Below the pieces are notes generated by a model. It had not been told where the DNA came from. It saw only the letters and a list, made by a program, of their open reading frames with translations, and searched no databases. Position numbers and translations under genes: made by a program. 64,000 nucleotides of DNA, from assembly GCA_022385805.1 (NCBI GenBank), contig MU277676.1, forward strand, positions 419,780 to 483,779, written 5' to 3'. Each line of letters opens with the position of its first letter. Position 1 is the stretch's first letter. Below, one piece after another: positions 24,117-37,499 of the stretch. This DNA comes from Pilatotrama ljubarskyi. Its lineage: Eukaryota; Basidiomycota; Agaricomycetes; Polyporales; Polyporaceae.

Positions 24117-25027
24117 AGGCTGGTCGCCGACAACGCGCGCTTGTTGCGACTGAGCGGTATATCGCGTCGGGTTCGGGAGAGAGCGTAGCTCAAGCTTTCA
24201 CTCTCAGGATTCATCATTCCAATGATGAGGATGGGCGCTGGCTCTCTGAATTGAGCTGGGAGGGATGCTCTGAGTCTTGGCGGCTGACGGATTCGGCCTG
24301 CGAGAAACACGGGCCGGGCTGCCGGCAAGTGGCACTGGGCGCTTCTTTGCGGTCGACTCGTCCGAGACTCGACTCTCGAGCGACATGTACAGGTCAAATA
24401 CTACTGTATCCTCAGCTCGAACGATTGCCTCACGTCGAAAACAACGGTGCGATACTATCGTACATATTGAGGGTGAAAGTTGCTGGCATCTGAAAAAGTC
24501 GGATCGGAGTCCATGATGGGGGTCAAACTACACAGATCCAAGTTAAAGACGTTTACTGGTCCAATGACTATGCATGGCGCCGGTTCCATACAAAGACCCT
24601 TCGCTACAACTTCACCACGTCAACCTTCAGAGAGCCATGATGGGATCCGACGGCGGTACCGTCGTAGTTCGCAGAAGTCGTCGTTATCAAATCCCGTCCG
24701 CGACTATGATACCCACTCATCCGGGACATCGGAGATCCCATCACAGCGCGTATTTGTGCTATGTAGTGAGCACGTCAACAACAAATCTCACGAGCTCACG
24801 AGCTCAGGGTTTCAGGCACAGCCGCATATTGGTCGAATGCAGGTACTATAAAGCTGCTAACTGCTCTATGAAATGCCTCCACTCCTCTCTCCACCCACCT
24901 AGTGTTCGGGCTGCCAGTGTACGTCCAGCATCATTGAGCAGACGCCTAGACAGCTCGCGCTCAAGGACGCGACTTCACAGGTCTTCCCATTCGGCATATC
25001 GTGGCGTTAAATAATCTTTCGACACCT
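24117..25027. other. Spacer upstream of ABC copy B
   Basis: About 0.9 kb with no supported gene between the mobile element and the second full transporter. It presumably includes the promoter of copy B. Confidence 0.5.
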
Positions 25028-28000
25028 ATGCATCCCGGCGCGTACGTAGACCATTGGTGCCTGCCACTGCGGACTGTTCCAACTGACCTCGATCATACAG
25101 GGACGCTATTGTGGACTCCGGAACCGTCTTGCTAGGGTTTACAGGACTTTCACTCGTCATACTCCTTCTCCAATTGGTCGGGGAAGTACGCTCCGCCGGT
25201 TCGCCAGCAATAGGAGTTTCGGACTCGGCTCCGGATGATCATGACACTAGCAATCCACAATCAGATGATGTGTGGCTGAAGGGTCTCGTCAGGTTGTCCG
25301 GAGACCGCGTCGTGCTGGCGTACAAGCTAGCCCGTCTCCTGGCTTGTATAGGTCTCTTGTGCCTCTCCATTACCACGGCGAGCCTTGGTGCTTGTGACTC
25401 CGATGAAATGCACCGGCCATCTTGGTGGACCCAGCTTGTCGAATGCATAGTCTATGTGGGCAGGGCGTCTTCCGGTGAAGCAAGAGTATACTGACAAGCT
25501 CTGTGTGCAGGCTTACGTTACTGTGCTTGCGCTAGCGTCGGTATCGCTTCCTCGTCATAGCGCAGTGCTGTCGGAGCACCTGTCGTGGGTGCTGTTGCTC
25601 ACCTGGGTCGTTTATGTCTACCGGGACGTCATTCCCTTGGCAACGACGACTCTTGTACCCAAGGATGCAGACGAAGGCGTGCTGCTCTGGATCAAGCTCT
25701 TGATCCTGACTGGCGCTGCTGTCATCATCCCGCTTTTAGTACCTCATCCGCAGAGTTCGGTAGGCCTCATCTCTATCGTATCTATGTCATGGAAAAGGCT
25801 TCAGCTCAACCGATCACTCTTCGTTGACAGGGAGATGTGGGAACATTGACCGCGGAGGAGAGAGCCGGGTGTTACTCAAAAAGAGTGTTCAGCTGGCTGA
25901 ACGGGACGATCGTGAAGGCACAGAAAGTCGAGCATATGCCTCTGGAAGAGCTCCCGCTGTTGGCGGAACGTGACAGCACGAAAAACCTGGTAGATAGCAG
26001 CCTTAAGGTACGCACCCCATAGTGAAGTCGATGTCCTGCTAAGGTCACACGATGGACGAATCACTGCAGTATCTTGACCCTTTAGAGACAAGGAAAGACA
26101 CGCATATCTTCTGGGGATTCTTGAGGCTATATCGTCAGGACCACTTCAGCGAATCCTAGCACTGTGTGATGTTGATATCAGAGCAGGCCGTGAATACGCT
26201 CTCGCAGCCCTTCTAACATTCGCAGTGGTAAGTCCTCACGTTCTTGTAAGGCTCGCGTGTTCGCCCTGGCTGATCCGGACAATGTAAGGCACTGCTCGGG
26301 CTTGCTTGGCCACTCTCCACCCAAGGTGTGCTCATGTACGTACCATTGCGACATCCCGAGCTGTCGGTACGACGTGCGCTCATTTCCGTCTCATCCTACA
26401 GGTCGTTGGAGACGGGACACACGCAGTCCGCCTTCCGTCCGTGGGCATGGGTGCTCCTACTCCTTTTCGGCCCGACCTTGAAGACGATCTTTGAAGAGTG
26501 GTACTTCTGGATCATGGTCAGCTCCTCTACTATCCTTCTTGCTACTGACGATTTGGCTGACGATCGAATGGTTCGACTGCAGACACGCCTCAGCGTCCGC
26601 ACGGAGGCGCTCGCCACTGAGCTCCTCTTCCAGCACGCTCTCCGTATCCGAGTCAAGTCCGAGACGTCGTCCTCTGTCCAGGGTGAACAGACGTCAGGAA
26701 ACGGGATCACTCAGTCGCCAGAGAAGCCGGAGAAGGACTACCTGGTCGGAAAGTTGAACAACCTCGTAACTAGTGACCTGGCGAACGTCACCGAGGGCAA
26801 CAAGCTATGGCTGCTCATTCGTCAGTGTTTCATCATCATGCTTTCCGCTGTCTGCTGCCATAAGGCAATCTCACCCTGTCCTCGCACGCAGTCTTCCAGA
26901 CGCCCGTCCGCATCACAGTCGCGGTTGCGTTCATGTACAGCGTTCTGGGTTGGAGGTACGCGTCCAGTTGGGTGCAACACATGAGGATGGCAAGAGCTTA
27001 CCGAGCCGTTTGTACAAAGTGCACTTGTCGGACTGGCAACACTCCTAGCGCTTATGCCTCTCCCCGGATACCTCAGCGCGTGGACGCAGACCTACCAGAA
27101 GAAAATCATGGGCAAGGTATGGAGCATCTATTGTACTGCTAAAGCGTACCATGCTGTGATGCTAATGATTCCGTTCAGACCGATGCTCGAGTACAAACTG
27201 TTCACGAAGGCGAGCCGGTACATCAGATACTACGCCCAGGCTGTTCGCTGATCGTCACCTCCTTACAGTCCTCAATGTCATACGAATGATCAAGCTTTTC
27301 GGCTGGGAGCGCCGCATGGCGAGTCAGATCGACGCGCGCAGGGACGAAGAATTGGTGTACATCAGGAAAGCTCGCTGGCTCGAAGTTGCCAATGCTCTAT
27401 TGAAGTACGTGTCCTGTTGCCGGTCCCATGGAGCGCGCCGACACCAGAGCTGAGGCCCGCTCAGTTACAGTATTCCCCTCGTCACCATGGCGGTCACCTT
27501 CGGCTCATACGTGTGTTCCGTTTAAGTATATCGGACTTTCCGAACCGGGATCTGAGCACTCCTGCAGACGGTTCTCATGAAAGGAGAACTAACAGGTGCG
27601 TCATGGATGCGTCCCTAGCGCGGGGTAGCGCTCCTCACCATCTGCAATCATCAGCTTCCAAGCTCTTCTCGTCGAACTCAGGTGGGTGTTCTTCCTGTCG
27701 CTGCGGGAGACCGTCCTCAGATACCAACCCACGATTATAGCGTTCATGTTGATTCAGTACGAGATGCATATGCTCTTCCGCATGCTCCCTTTGGTCACGC
27801 AAGGTACGTAGCCGCTGGCCAAGCTTCTCATTCGCGTCTCAACTTCGAGTACCAGGCCGAGTCTCCCTTGACCGTATCAATCGTTTTCTATACGAGGCAA
27901 GAGCGTTCACTTCACACCGATGTCGATTCGTGGCTCATGCGAGCATTTGCAGACCGAACTGTTAGATGGATTCACCCGCACGAAAGATTCCCCGCTCGCA

Positions 28001-31000
28001 GGCGAAGATGTCGACCCCAGCGGCAACACAGACGTGCTCGGTATAAAGCAAACAGCCTTCACTTGGACGGATGACCCGGAGATCCGAACGCTGGGGCCTG
28101 CAGGAGGGAGCGCACCACAGAGTCGGAGGTTTGTCCTGAACATTGACGGCGAACTGCTCTTCAAGCGCGGCAGGATCAACCTCATCGTCGGGCCCACCGG
28201 ATGTGGAAAGACGTCCCTCCTGATGGCGTTACTAGGCATGTCCCCTAGCGTGTCATTCGCCAGAGACGGTAGATTCTGATCTCTCCGCGTAGGTGAGATG
28301 CATGCGAAGCCGTCCGGACCTGAGTCATTCGTCAGTCTCCCTCGGAGCGGTGGTCTCGCGTATGCTGCTCAGGAATCTTGGGTCCTGAGCGATACTATCC
28401 AGGTGAGCAGGAATCACTCCCTGTCTCACAGAGCTCAGACGCTCACATTGCATAGAACAATATCTTGTTTGGTGCGGTATACGACGAGGAAAGATACGCT
28501 GCAGGTAAGTCCGGAAGATAACATCCTGCGTGAATATGACACGGACGAGCTCGGAGGAAGTTATTAAGCAGTGTGCTCTGGAGCGCGACCTGAGTCTCTT
28601 CGAAGCTGGGGACCAGACTGAGGTAGGAGAGAAGGGCATCACGCTCAGGTACGCAGCACACCTCGTTCTGGATACACCCTGCTCTTCGTAAATTGACAAT
28701 ACAAAATCTCCCTGTATAGTGGTGGACAGAAGGTTAGAACATGGCATCACGCCCGCGTCTACACGTTAAGCTGACATAGGCGTCCAGGCGCGCATCACCC
28801 TGGCCAGAGCAGTATATTCCTCTGCTGAGATACTTTTGTTGGACGATGTGGGATTCCCATTGTTTGCACGTGCCCTTGCTAACTGGGAACGTATCATGTA
28901 GGTACTGGCCGCACTCGACGCTCACACAGGGCAATGGATCGTAGACCAGTGCTTCAAGAATGGTCTGGTCTGCGGACGCACTGTCTTGCTCGTGGTACAT
29001 CAGGACACTTCATACGCCTTGCTTATGATGTTGAGGTACTTCGCCCACAGAGCCACAACGTCGCCCTTGTACGCCCTATCGCCGACTTTGTCGTCGCGCT
29101 AGGCGCAGATGGGCGTATTGCAAGCCAAGGAAGCCTTGACAAAACCCTGCAGGAAGACCGAGAGCTCCTGGACGAACTCGAGACTGAGGAGGAGCAGCTC
29201 AAGCAAGCCGAGCAAGAACTCGAAAAGCCTGAGCTCGTGCAAAATAATGCTCCGAAAGGGAAGCTCGTCGTTGCGGAAGAGGTCGCGGAGGGTCGTGTAG
29301 GTTGGGACGCATGTGAGTCCCGCCAGTCTGTGTTTGGATAGAGCCTGCGCCCTGACGGGTCACCCTAGTACGCCTATATATCGTGCACGCATCCAGCATC
29401 CCAAGGCTGTACTGGACAGGCCTCGCATTCCTGCTGACCCTAACCCACGGCATCATCAACGGTCAAGTGTGTCGCGTCGGCTCGTAGAGATGAGCTGGGT
29501 CTGACAACGGTTCATAGACATACATTTGGAGTTTGTGGGCGAATGAGTACGAGAAGCGTGAACCCTCACAGGTCCCTGTGGCTTTGTAAGTGATGGATCA
29601 TGGCCTGGGATACTGAGTACTCACCTTACGACTCCAGCTATCTCTCCGTGTACGCGATCGCCGTCGCTTCTTCCGTCTCCATGTTTGCTCTCGCTTGGCT
29701 GGTCTACGTAAATGGCGCAAAACGCGCTTCTCAGTCTATTCACGACAAACTAATGACGTCGATCCTTGGAACAACGCTGAGGTGAGCCAGCGGCGGACGT
29801 TTCATTGGTCTCTATGCCAGTGTATTCTGCTAACCGGCACGTGTAGATGGCTTGACATGACGCCTACATCTCGTATCATAGCCCGCTGCACAGCCGACAC
29901 GCAGACTAGTAAGCGATTCGCATGCAGATCTCGAGCAGTCCTCAAAAATCTCCTCCAGTCGACATCACCATACCACGTCAAGTGTTTGGCATACTGGGGC
30001 TCACTCTCAACATGCTTCTCCGAGTCACGTTGGCTGTCATTTTGGCCCCGTTGTTCATCATCCCATCAGCCGTCGTCGGAGTGGTCGGTGCCATGCTAGG
30101 TTTGGTGTACCTCAAAGCACAGATGTGTGTGAAGCGCGAGATGAGTAATGCTCGCGCCCCTGTCCTCGCCCACTTCGGCACTTCAGTTGCTGGCATTGGT
30201 ACGCCGTCAACTCGTCACTTAGCTGGAAGTGTTTCTTAGATTGCTCAGTGTCCATCCGCGCCTACGGTGCTCAAAATTACTTCAAGGCACAATCGTACCT
30301 TCGAGTTGACAGATATAGCCGCGTTGCCTTGATCTTCAACGGGCTGACTCGGTACGCGTTACCTTTACTCGCTCAGCTGGGGCACATCAGTCACAACTTC
30401 TGCCCCTATAGATGGATCACCATCAGGATGGACATAATGGGAACAGCTCTCCTTGCACTCCTCGCTGCACATCTCATATACGTTGCCCGGCTGAGCGCTT
30501 CCAACGCCGGCTTTGTGATGAACATGGCAGGTACGCATCCGCGCGAGCTCGCATGTATTGGAGGTTTCTCAATGTATTTTCCAAGGCGGATTCACCATCA
30601 ACATCCTCTCCTGGATCAGAGGGGTTAACGATTTGATGATCTCCGGTACGAATTCTGTTTGAATCCGAGACAACACATTACTGAACACTGCACCGCTTCC
30701 TCTACTCACTAGCAAATAGGCACGTCCCATGATCACGCACAGCGTCCTGTAGCTTACTTGGAGTCGAAGTCTCGAGCGCGTTCAACAATACTTGACCATT
30801 GAACAAGAGCCGAAGCCGACAAAGACTGGCGTGCCGCCCGCATATTGGCCCGCCAGTGGCGAACTCCGGGTCGAGAAGCTCTCCGCCCGCTACTCTGCTG
30901 TGAGTGGCGCCATATAAGTCGCTAACGTGGCATTTCGCTCACGGATATGTCTCTAGGACGGACCTCGTGTTCTCCATGAGCTATCGTTTGAGGTTCAGTC

Positions 31001-32099
31001 AGGAGAGCGAGTCGGCATCGGCATGTTTCCTCTCAAGCTCGTCTACTAACATCTGAAAACTGATCTTCTGCAATGCAGTCGGGCGTACTGGTAGCGGAAA
31101 AGCAAGTTGATCGATCCCATACACCTTTCTTTGGGAGAATAGCACGCTCATCGCGGGTGCCCTCAGAGCTCCTTGACGCTCGGTCTCCTCAGATGCATCC
31201 TAACGGAAGGCAGAGTCTATTACGACGGAATTGCAACAGATTCAATCAATCTCGACGCCCTTCGCTCGAATATCACTATCATTCCGCAGACAGTACGCAC
31301 TCCCTTGAGGATTGTCGATCCTCTGAATGACCTCTCACTGTGCAACCCCACCCCCACAGCCCGAATTGCTCAGCGGAACGCTCCGAAAGAATCTGGATCC
31401 CTTCGAGGAACACGATGACTCGACACTTAACGACGCCCTGCGGTCCGCTGGCCTCTTCTCTCTGCAGGAGAACGAAGGCAACGCGCGGCTGACGCTCGAT
31501 ACGGAGATCGCTGGGGCCGGGAGCAACCTCTCGGTCGGTCAGCGACAAATCGTAGCCCTCGCGCGAGCGATGGTGCGCAGGAGCAAACTGTTGATCCTCG
31601 ATGAAGGTGCGTACTGCTTTCCAAGCGGACGCTTTTCCTGAGCTGAGGGTCCACATTTTCAGCCACGTCTGCTGTCGGTGAGCCGAGATTGGCCTTGCGT
31701 AGGCCTCGCTACCTACTGAGAGATACCTAGACTACGAGACAGATGCGATTATCCAGAACTCGCTGCGTGCCGAGCTGGGCCGCGATGTTACAGTGCTCAC
31801 CGTAGCTCATCGTCTACAGAGTGTCATGGACTCGGACAAGATCGTGAGCTTCTATCGCACTATATCCGGATCGCAGACGAGCTGATCGCAACGCACGCGC
31901 ACGACAGATGGTGCTCGATGCTGGGCGGATTGTACGATCATCTTGCCCCGGTTTGACAGTGTGATCACTGAGCATATCATGACAGGTCGAATACGACGCT
32001 CCACGAAGCCTCCTCGAGAAGGACGGCGGGTATTTCCGCACCCTGGTGGACAGCAGCGGAGATAAGGCAGCGTTGTATAGTCGAGCCGGGCTTGACTAG
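25028..32099 (+). CDS. ABCC-type full-length ABC transporter (copy B)
   Basis: Paralogue of copy A with the same exon layout. Exon 1 is tiny (MHPGA, donor GTACGTAG), then [19 protein letters not shown] and further membrane helices. The landmark segments are conserved: [20 protein letters not shown] (about 25595), [20 protein letters not shown] (26070), and Walker A of NBD1 [16 protein letters not shown] (28190). NBD1 ends with EILLLDD and [16 protein letters not shown]. In NBD2 Walker A is VGRTGSGK (31080), the signature [16 protein letters not shown] (31530) and Walker B LLILDE. The H-loop is LTVAHRLQS. The protein ends [18 protein letters not shown]. The expected role is ATP-driven export of organic anions or conjugates, as for copy A, and the substrate is unknown. 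Both copies use the same rare GC-AG intron inside NBD2 Walker A. The full splice map was not verified. Confidence 0.85.
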
Positions 32100-32368
32100 T
32101 GCGCCGCTCTGGGACGATATGGCGGAAAGACCTCGGCTATATGATACTGATACCCATCGCGCCGTCATCGCTCCCTATTTGTACTTGTGATTAGGGCATC
32201 GCGGTCGTTCTCTTTTGATGTTGTGCTCGATATTTTTTGGCATTGGCCGATCAACGCGCGACACGCGAAGAGGTTGTCGTGCCACATGCTATAAATCATG
32301 ACTGCATATGGTGATCAAACAAGAAGACAAACACTGAGCAGATGAAATGCACACAAGCTCAAACAAGA

Positions 32369-34440
32369 TCAAGACAAGGGCGCGGTGCTCGGCATACTGC
32401 AGCTCTCCCGGATCAGCCCTTCCGCCCACGCTCCGCACGACTTGATTCTGACCTCGAATGGCTCGGGGTACCTGCATTCCCAGTTTCGTCAGTACTCTGG
32501 CGCGAGGTTTGGAGGTATGAAAAGTCAGCGTACGAAATGACGCCAGGGGTCATCTTCCCCTCGAGCTTGACCGGAACGCCGCTCGCATCCAAAGGCGCGT
32601 TGATCGACACCGTATGTAAGACCGTAGAGATGATGATAGACAGTGACGCCTCTGCAAAGTAGCGGCCAGGGCAGATCCTACAGGAGAGAGGTGAATGGGG
32701 GTGCACAATGTGTCACAGAGTTGTTTATGATAAACAAACCTTCGTCCATATCCGAAAGCAATCTCAGTAGGGTCAAGGACGTCCGGGTTCAACTTGCCGT
32801 CCTTCAAGAAGCGCTCCGGCATGAACGTCTCGGGGTCAGAATAGTGCCTCGGATCGCGCGAGTACGCCCTCCACCAATCCTTCAGAACAGATCAAAGAGT
32901 AAGGACGAGCGGAATAACCTACCATATGTTCGACACGACCAGAGTTCCCTTGGGTATGAAGTACCCGCGGTACTCGTCGTCCTGGATCGAACGATGCGGC
33001 ACGCCGAGCGGGACGACCGAGCGCCAGCGCAGGCATTCCTTGATTAACGCTGTGACGTATGGAAGCGAAGCCTCGTCCGAGAAGTCTGGGAGACGATGTT
33101 GACCGACGACAGCGTCGAGCTCGGCCTGTGCCTTCTTCTGCACGTCGGGATAGGACGCCATGGCCAGAAAAAAGGACTGAATGCATGAGAGCGTCTACCG
33201 CACATCTCGCGTGAATAGGGATAGCCGCACAAAGGTATTCTGGCTTACAGTGTCCGCTCCACCTGACGCAGACTCGTGAGCCAATTTGCCGACACGAGAA
33301 GCGCTACGGACTCACCGGCATAGGCAACGGCAACGACGTTTCTGGCCACTTCTGCCTCTTCAGCTGCGTCCTGGCCTTCGAGATGGCTGACACGCTGCAT
33401 CAGCTCCGTCGTAATGGATGGTACGGCGGAACCTTCTTGCTGCGGGAACATCAGGATCGAGAAGAGGAATGTCACGAAGGGCGCTGAACTTACGATAAGA
33501 GCCAGCGTGCGCCTCCAGGGCACGTCTCGTAAGCGATGCACGATAGGCGTCCATGCCTTTCCCTCGCGTCTGAACCTGGCTCCCGGCATCCAGGACGGGA
33601 CCCAGCGCAGAATAGGGAATGTCTCCACCAAGTATTTGCCAGGGACGAACGCTGCGTTGAACGTCGCGAGAGCTTCCTCGGCCATACCCAGGTACTCGTC
33701 ATTTCCTTCCTGGATCTCTATGCCGTAGGTCACACGCATGATCGTGGAGGCGAACAGTCTGTAGACAACGACGTCAGTTACCGATGACAGCCCGTCCACT
33801 GTGCTGGCACTGACCGCCGCACGTGGTGTAAGAAGTGCTTGGGATCATCGATCAAGCGTTGGGCGAAGCGGTGAGCCTCGAGCTCCTGGGACGGCCTATA
33901 CGGGAGAACCGCCGCCGGATTGAAGAATTGGTGGAACGCCCTGCGATGCCGTCGCCACCGTGGACCATAGTTTAGCACGGTCAGAACCCAGTCCCAGCCC
34001 GTCCTGCAGCAGCATGAACGCTAGACCTCTGAGTGAGGTGACCAAGGACTTACAAAGAGGCCATCGTAGATAGATTCCTGTCTGAATAAATGGAAGACCT
34101 CTTCTCAAGAAGGTCAACGGCAGCTTCATGCGTCCCGAGGATGACCATGGGCTGCCCAAGGGCATTTAGATAGACAACATCACCTTCACAAGGACGTGTG
34201 TTCTATTCAGACCTCATACATACTCCCTAGGGAAAATATACACATACCGTATCGTGCGTTCATCTCGCGGAAGGCTTGCTCCAGATCGTTGATGGGAATA
34301 TCCAGGGCATTTCCGATGATTGGCAGGGGACGAGGTCCTGGGGGCAACCGCGCTTTGTTGGAAGAACGGACATAATTCGAAGCGACGACCAGGAGTATGG
34401 TCGCAGCAACGACAAGCCAGATAGACAGTTCCTGTGCCAT
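32369..34440 (-). CDS. Cytochrome P450 monooxygenase
   Basis: Heme-thiolate monooxygenase anchored in the ER membrane. The start gives MAQELSIWLVVAATILLVVA, a membrane anchor, then the proline hinge LPPGPRPLPIIGNAL. The I-helix is GGADTTLSCIQSFFLAM, read across an intron ending in TAG near 33230. The K-helix ExxR is in KECLRWR (about 33030), and the PERF-type segment is FMPERFLKDGKLNPD. The heme-binding loop FGYGRR-ICPGR (FxxGxRxCxG) is also split by an intron, with cysteine ligand near 32690. The last exon, reached by splicing GTACGC...GCAG, reads YPEPFEVRIKSCGAWAEGLI and stops at 32369. About 500 residues and eight or more introns are typical of expanded agaricomycete P450 families. The substrate cannot be inferred. 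It lies tail to tail with ABC copy B, 270 bp apart. Confidence 0.9.
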
Positions 34441-34490
34441 GGCAGAGGGAAGGACTTGGGTTTGGGTGCGTCTTGAGTCGACATCAGTAC

Positions 34491-34497
34491 TTATATA
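34491..34497 (-). promoter_or_regulatory. TATA box of the P450 gene
   Basis: TATATAA on the minus strand about 55 bp upstream of the P450 start codon. Confidence 0.5.
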
Positions 34498-34499
34498 GT

Positions 34500-35680
34500 A
34501 CGTGTCCCCCGGACGGTCGCAAGTCCCCGAATCGCCGGAAGAATCGATATAACGTTCGAGTTCATGCAAAAGCCCAGGGCGAGCCGCCTGACAGGCGTGG
34601 AGACCGGTTGGGGGCCGAACGAGAACGCCACCGCTTCTCGCTCAGGCTCAAGCAAGAAAACAAGGACAAGTACTACTTACGGCGATGCGCCGCCGTTGCA
34701 CAAGTTGTCGAGAGGCCGCAGCTCGATTCGCCACAGACGGCCTCCTGCCGGGCTACGCTTCGAGCAATCCAGCGAGGATGGTCCGCAGGATGAACGGGTG
34801 ACGGATGGGAGCACGGAACGCCTGAGTGAGCATCCATTCCTCGGACCAGCTACGCCTGTCTGCCGTGACATTGCGTTTGTATACGGCGTGGGGGTAAAGG
34901 TCTCTTTTGAGGACCGTGTGAGCTGAAACTTGAGTGGCAGCTCAGCTTTCTGCACCATGCCTCAGCCATGTCGAAAACCCGGCTGTGGCGGGCTGCCGTG
35001 CTCAGCGGCACCAAGTATCGAAGGCCCGGATGCCGGCTCTGTATTGGGTTCGGATCCTGGAAACGTTCGTTAGCGATGACGGCCCCGTGGCTATCGGCAT
35101 GCGACAGGACGATAACAGACTCTACCTTGCCCTATGGGAAACATTACGAGTCGTCTGGCTCGAGCTTCATTGCCGCGGTTGTATGCACATCTCTCGACTC
35201 GGAGGTGAGTCGGAGTCAGTGCAGGGTACAAAGGCAGACATCAGAGGACACCCGGCCCGCTTACCGCCCCCAGCGACTACAGTCACGGCCCCGGGCCGAG
35301 GCCTGACATCTGGATCTGAGATCTGATACAGCACGTGCTGCAGCCGTTCTTCCTGCCCGCAAATGAAGGTATGCATGCTCATATCGGCTGACTTCAAGCC
35401 TACTTCCTCGAGACGTTCACTTGAGATCATTCGAGACGAGGCGGTGGGCCACAACCAAATCGTATCGCACATTTGTTTGGTGCTGACAACGGCAGCTCGT
35501 CGATAATAATACCCGAGATCATAAAGTTATTCTACCAACATGAACCCAAGTAACCAATGTCCGTTCGATGTTCCAGCGACGCTTACATAGTATCCTTCTC
35601 TTGAGCAACTCGTTTAAGAATCGAGAGGGCTACGGAGAAGAGCATATCAGCTATAGTAGCGTCCTGAGGGATGATCATGA
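34500..35680. other. Intergenic region, no supported gene
   Basis: Promoter side of the P450 and 3' side of the peroxidase. Open frames are short and unrecognised. Confidence 0.5.
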
Positions 35681-35681
35681 C

Positions 35682-37377
<1,696 letters not shown>

Positions 37378-37485
37378 AGTGGTGGGTGAAAAATGAACAA
37401 AGTAGAGCGATCTGCTCCTATGTGCAGCTGCGACGATCGACGACTGGAGCCGGTGCTTGGTGCTGTTCCCCTCCTCCTCGCAGAG

Positions 37486-37493
37486 CTTTTATA
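37486..37493 (-). promoter_or_regulatory. TATA box of the peroxidase gene
   Basis: TATAAAAG on the minus strand, 109 bp upstream of the peroxidase start codon, in a promoter otherwise GC-rich. Confidence 0.65.
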
Positions 37494-37499
37494 CCCTTC

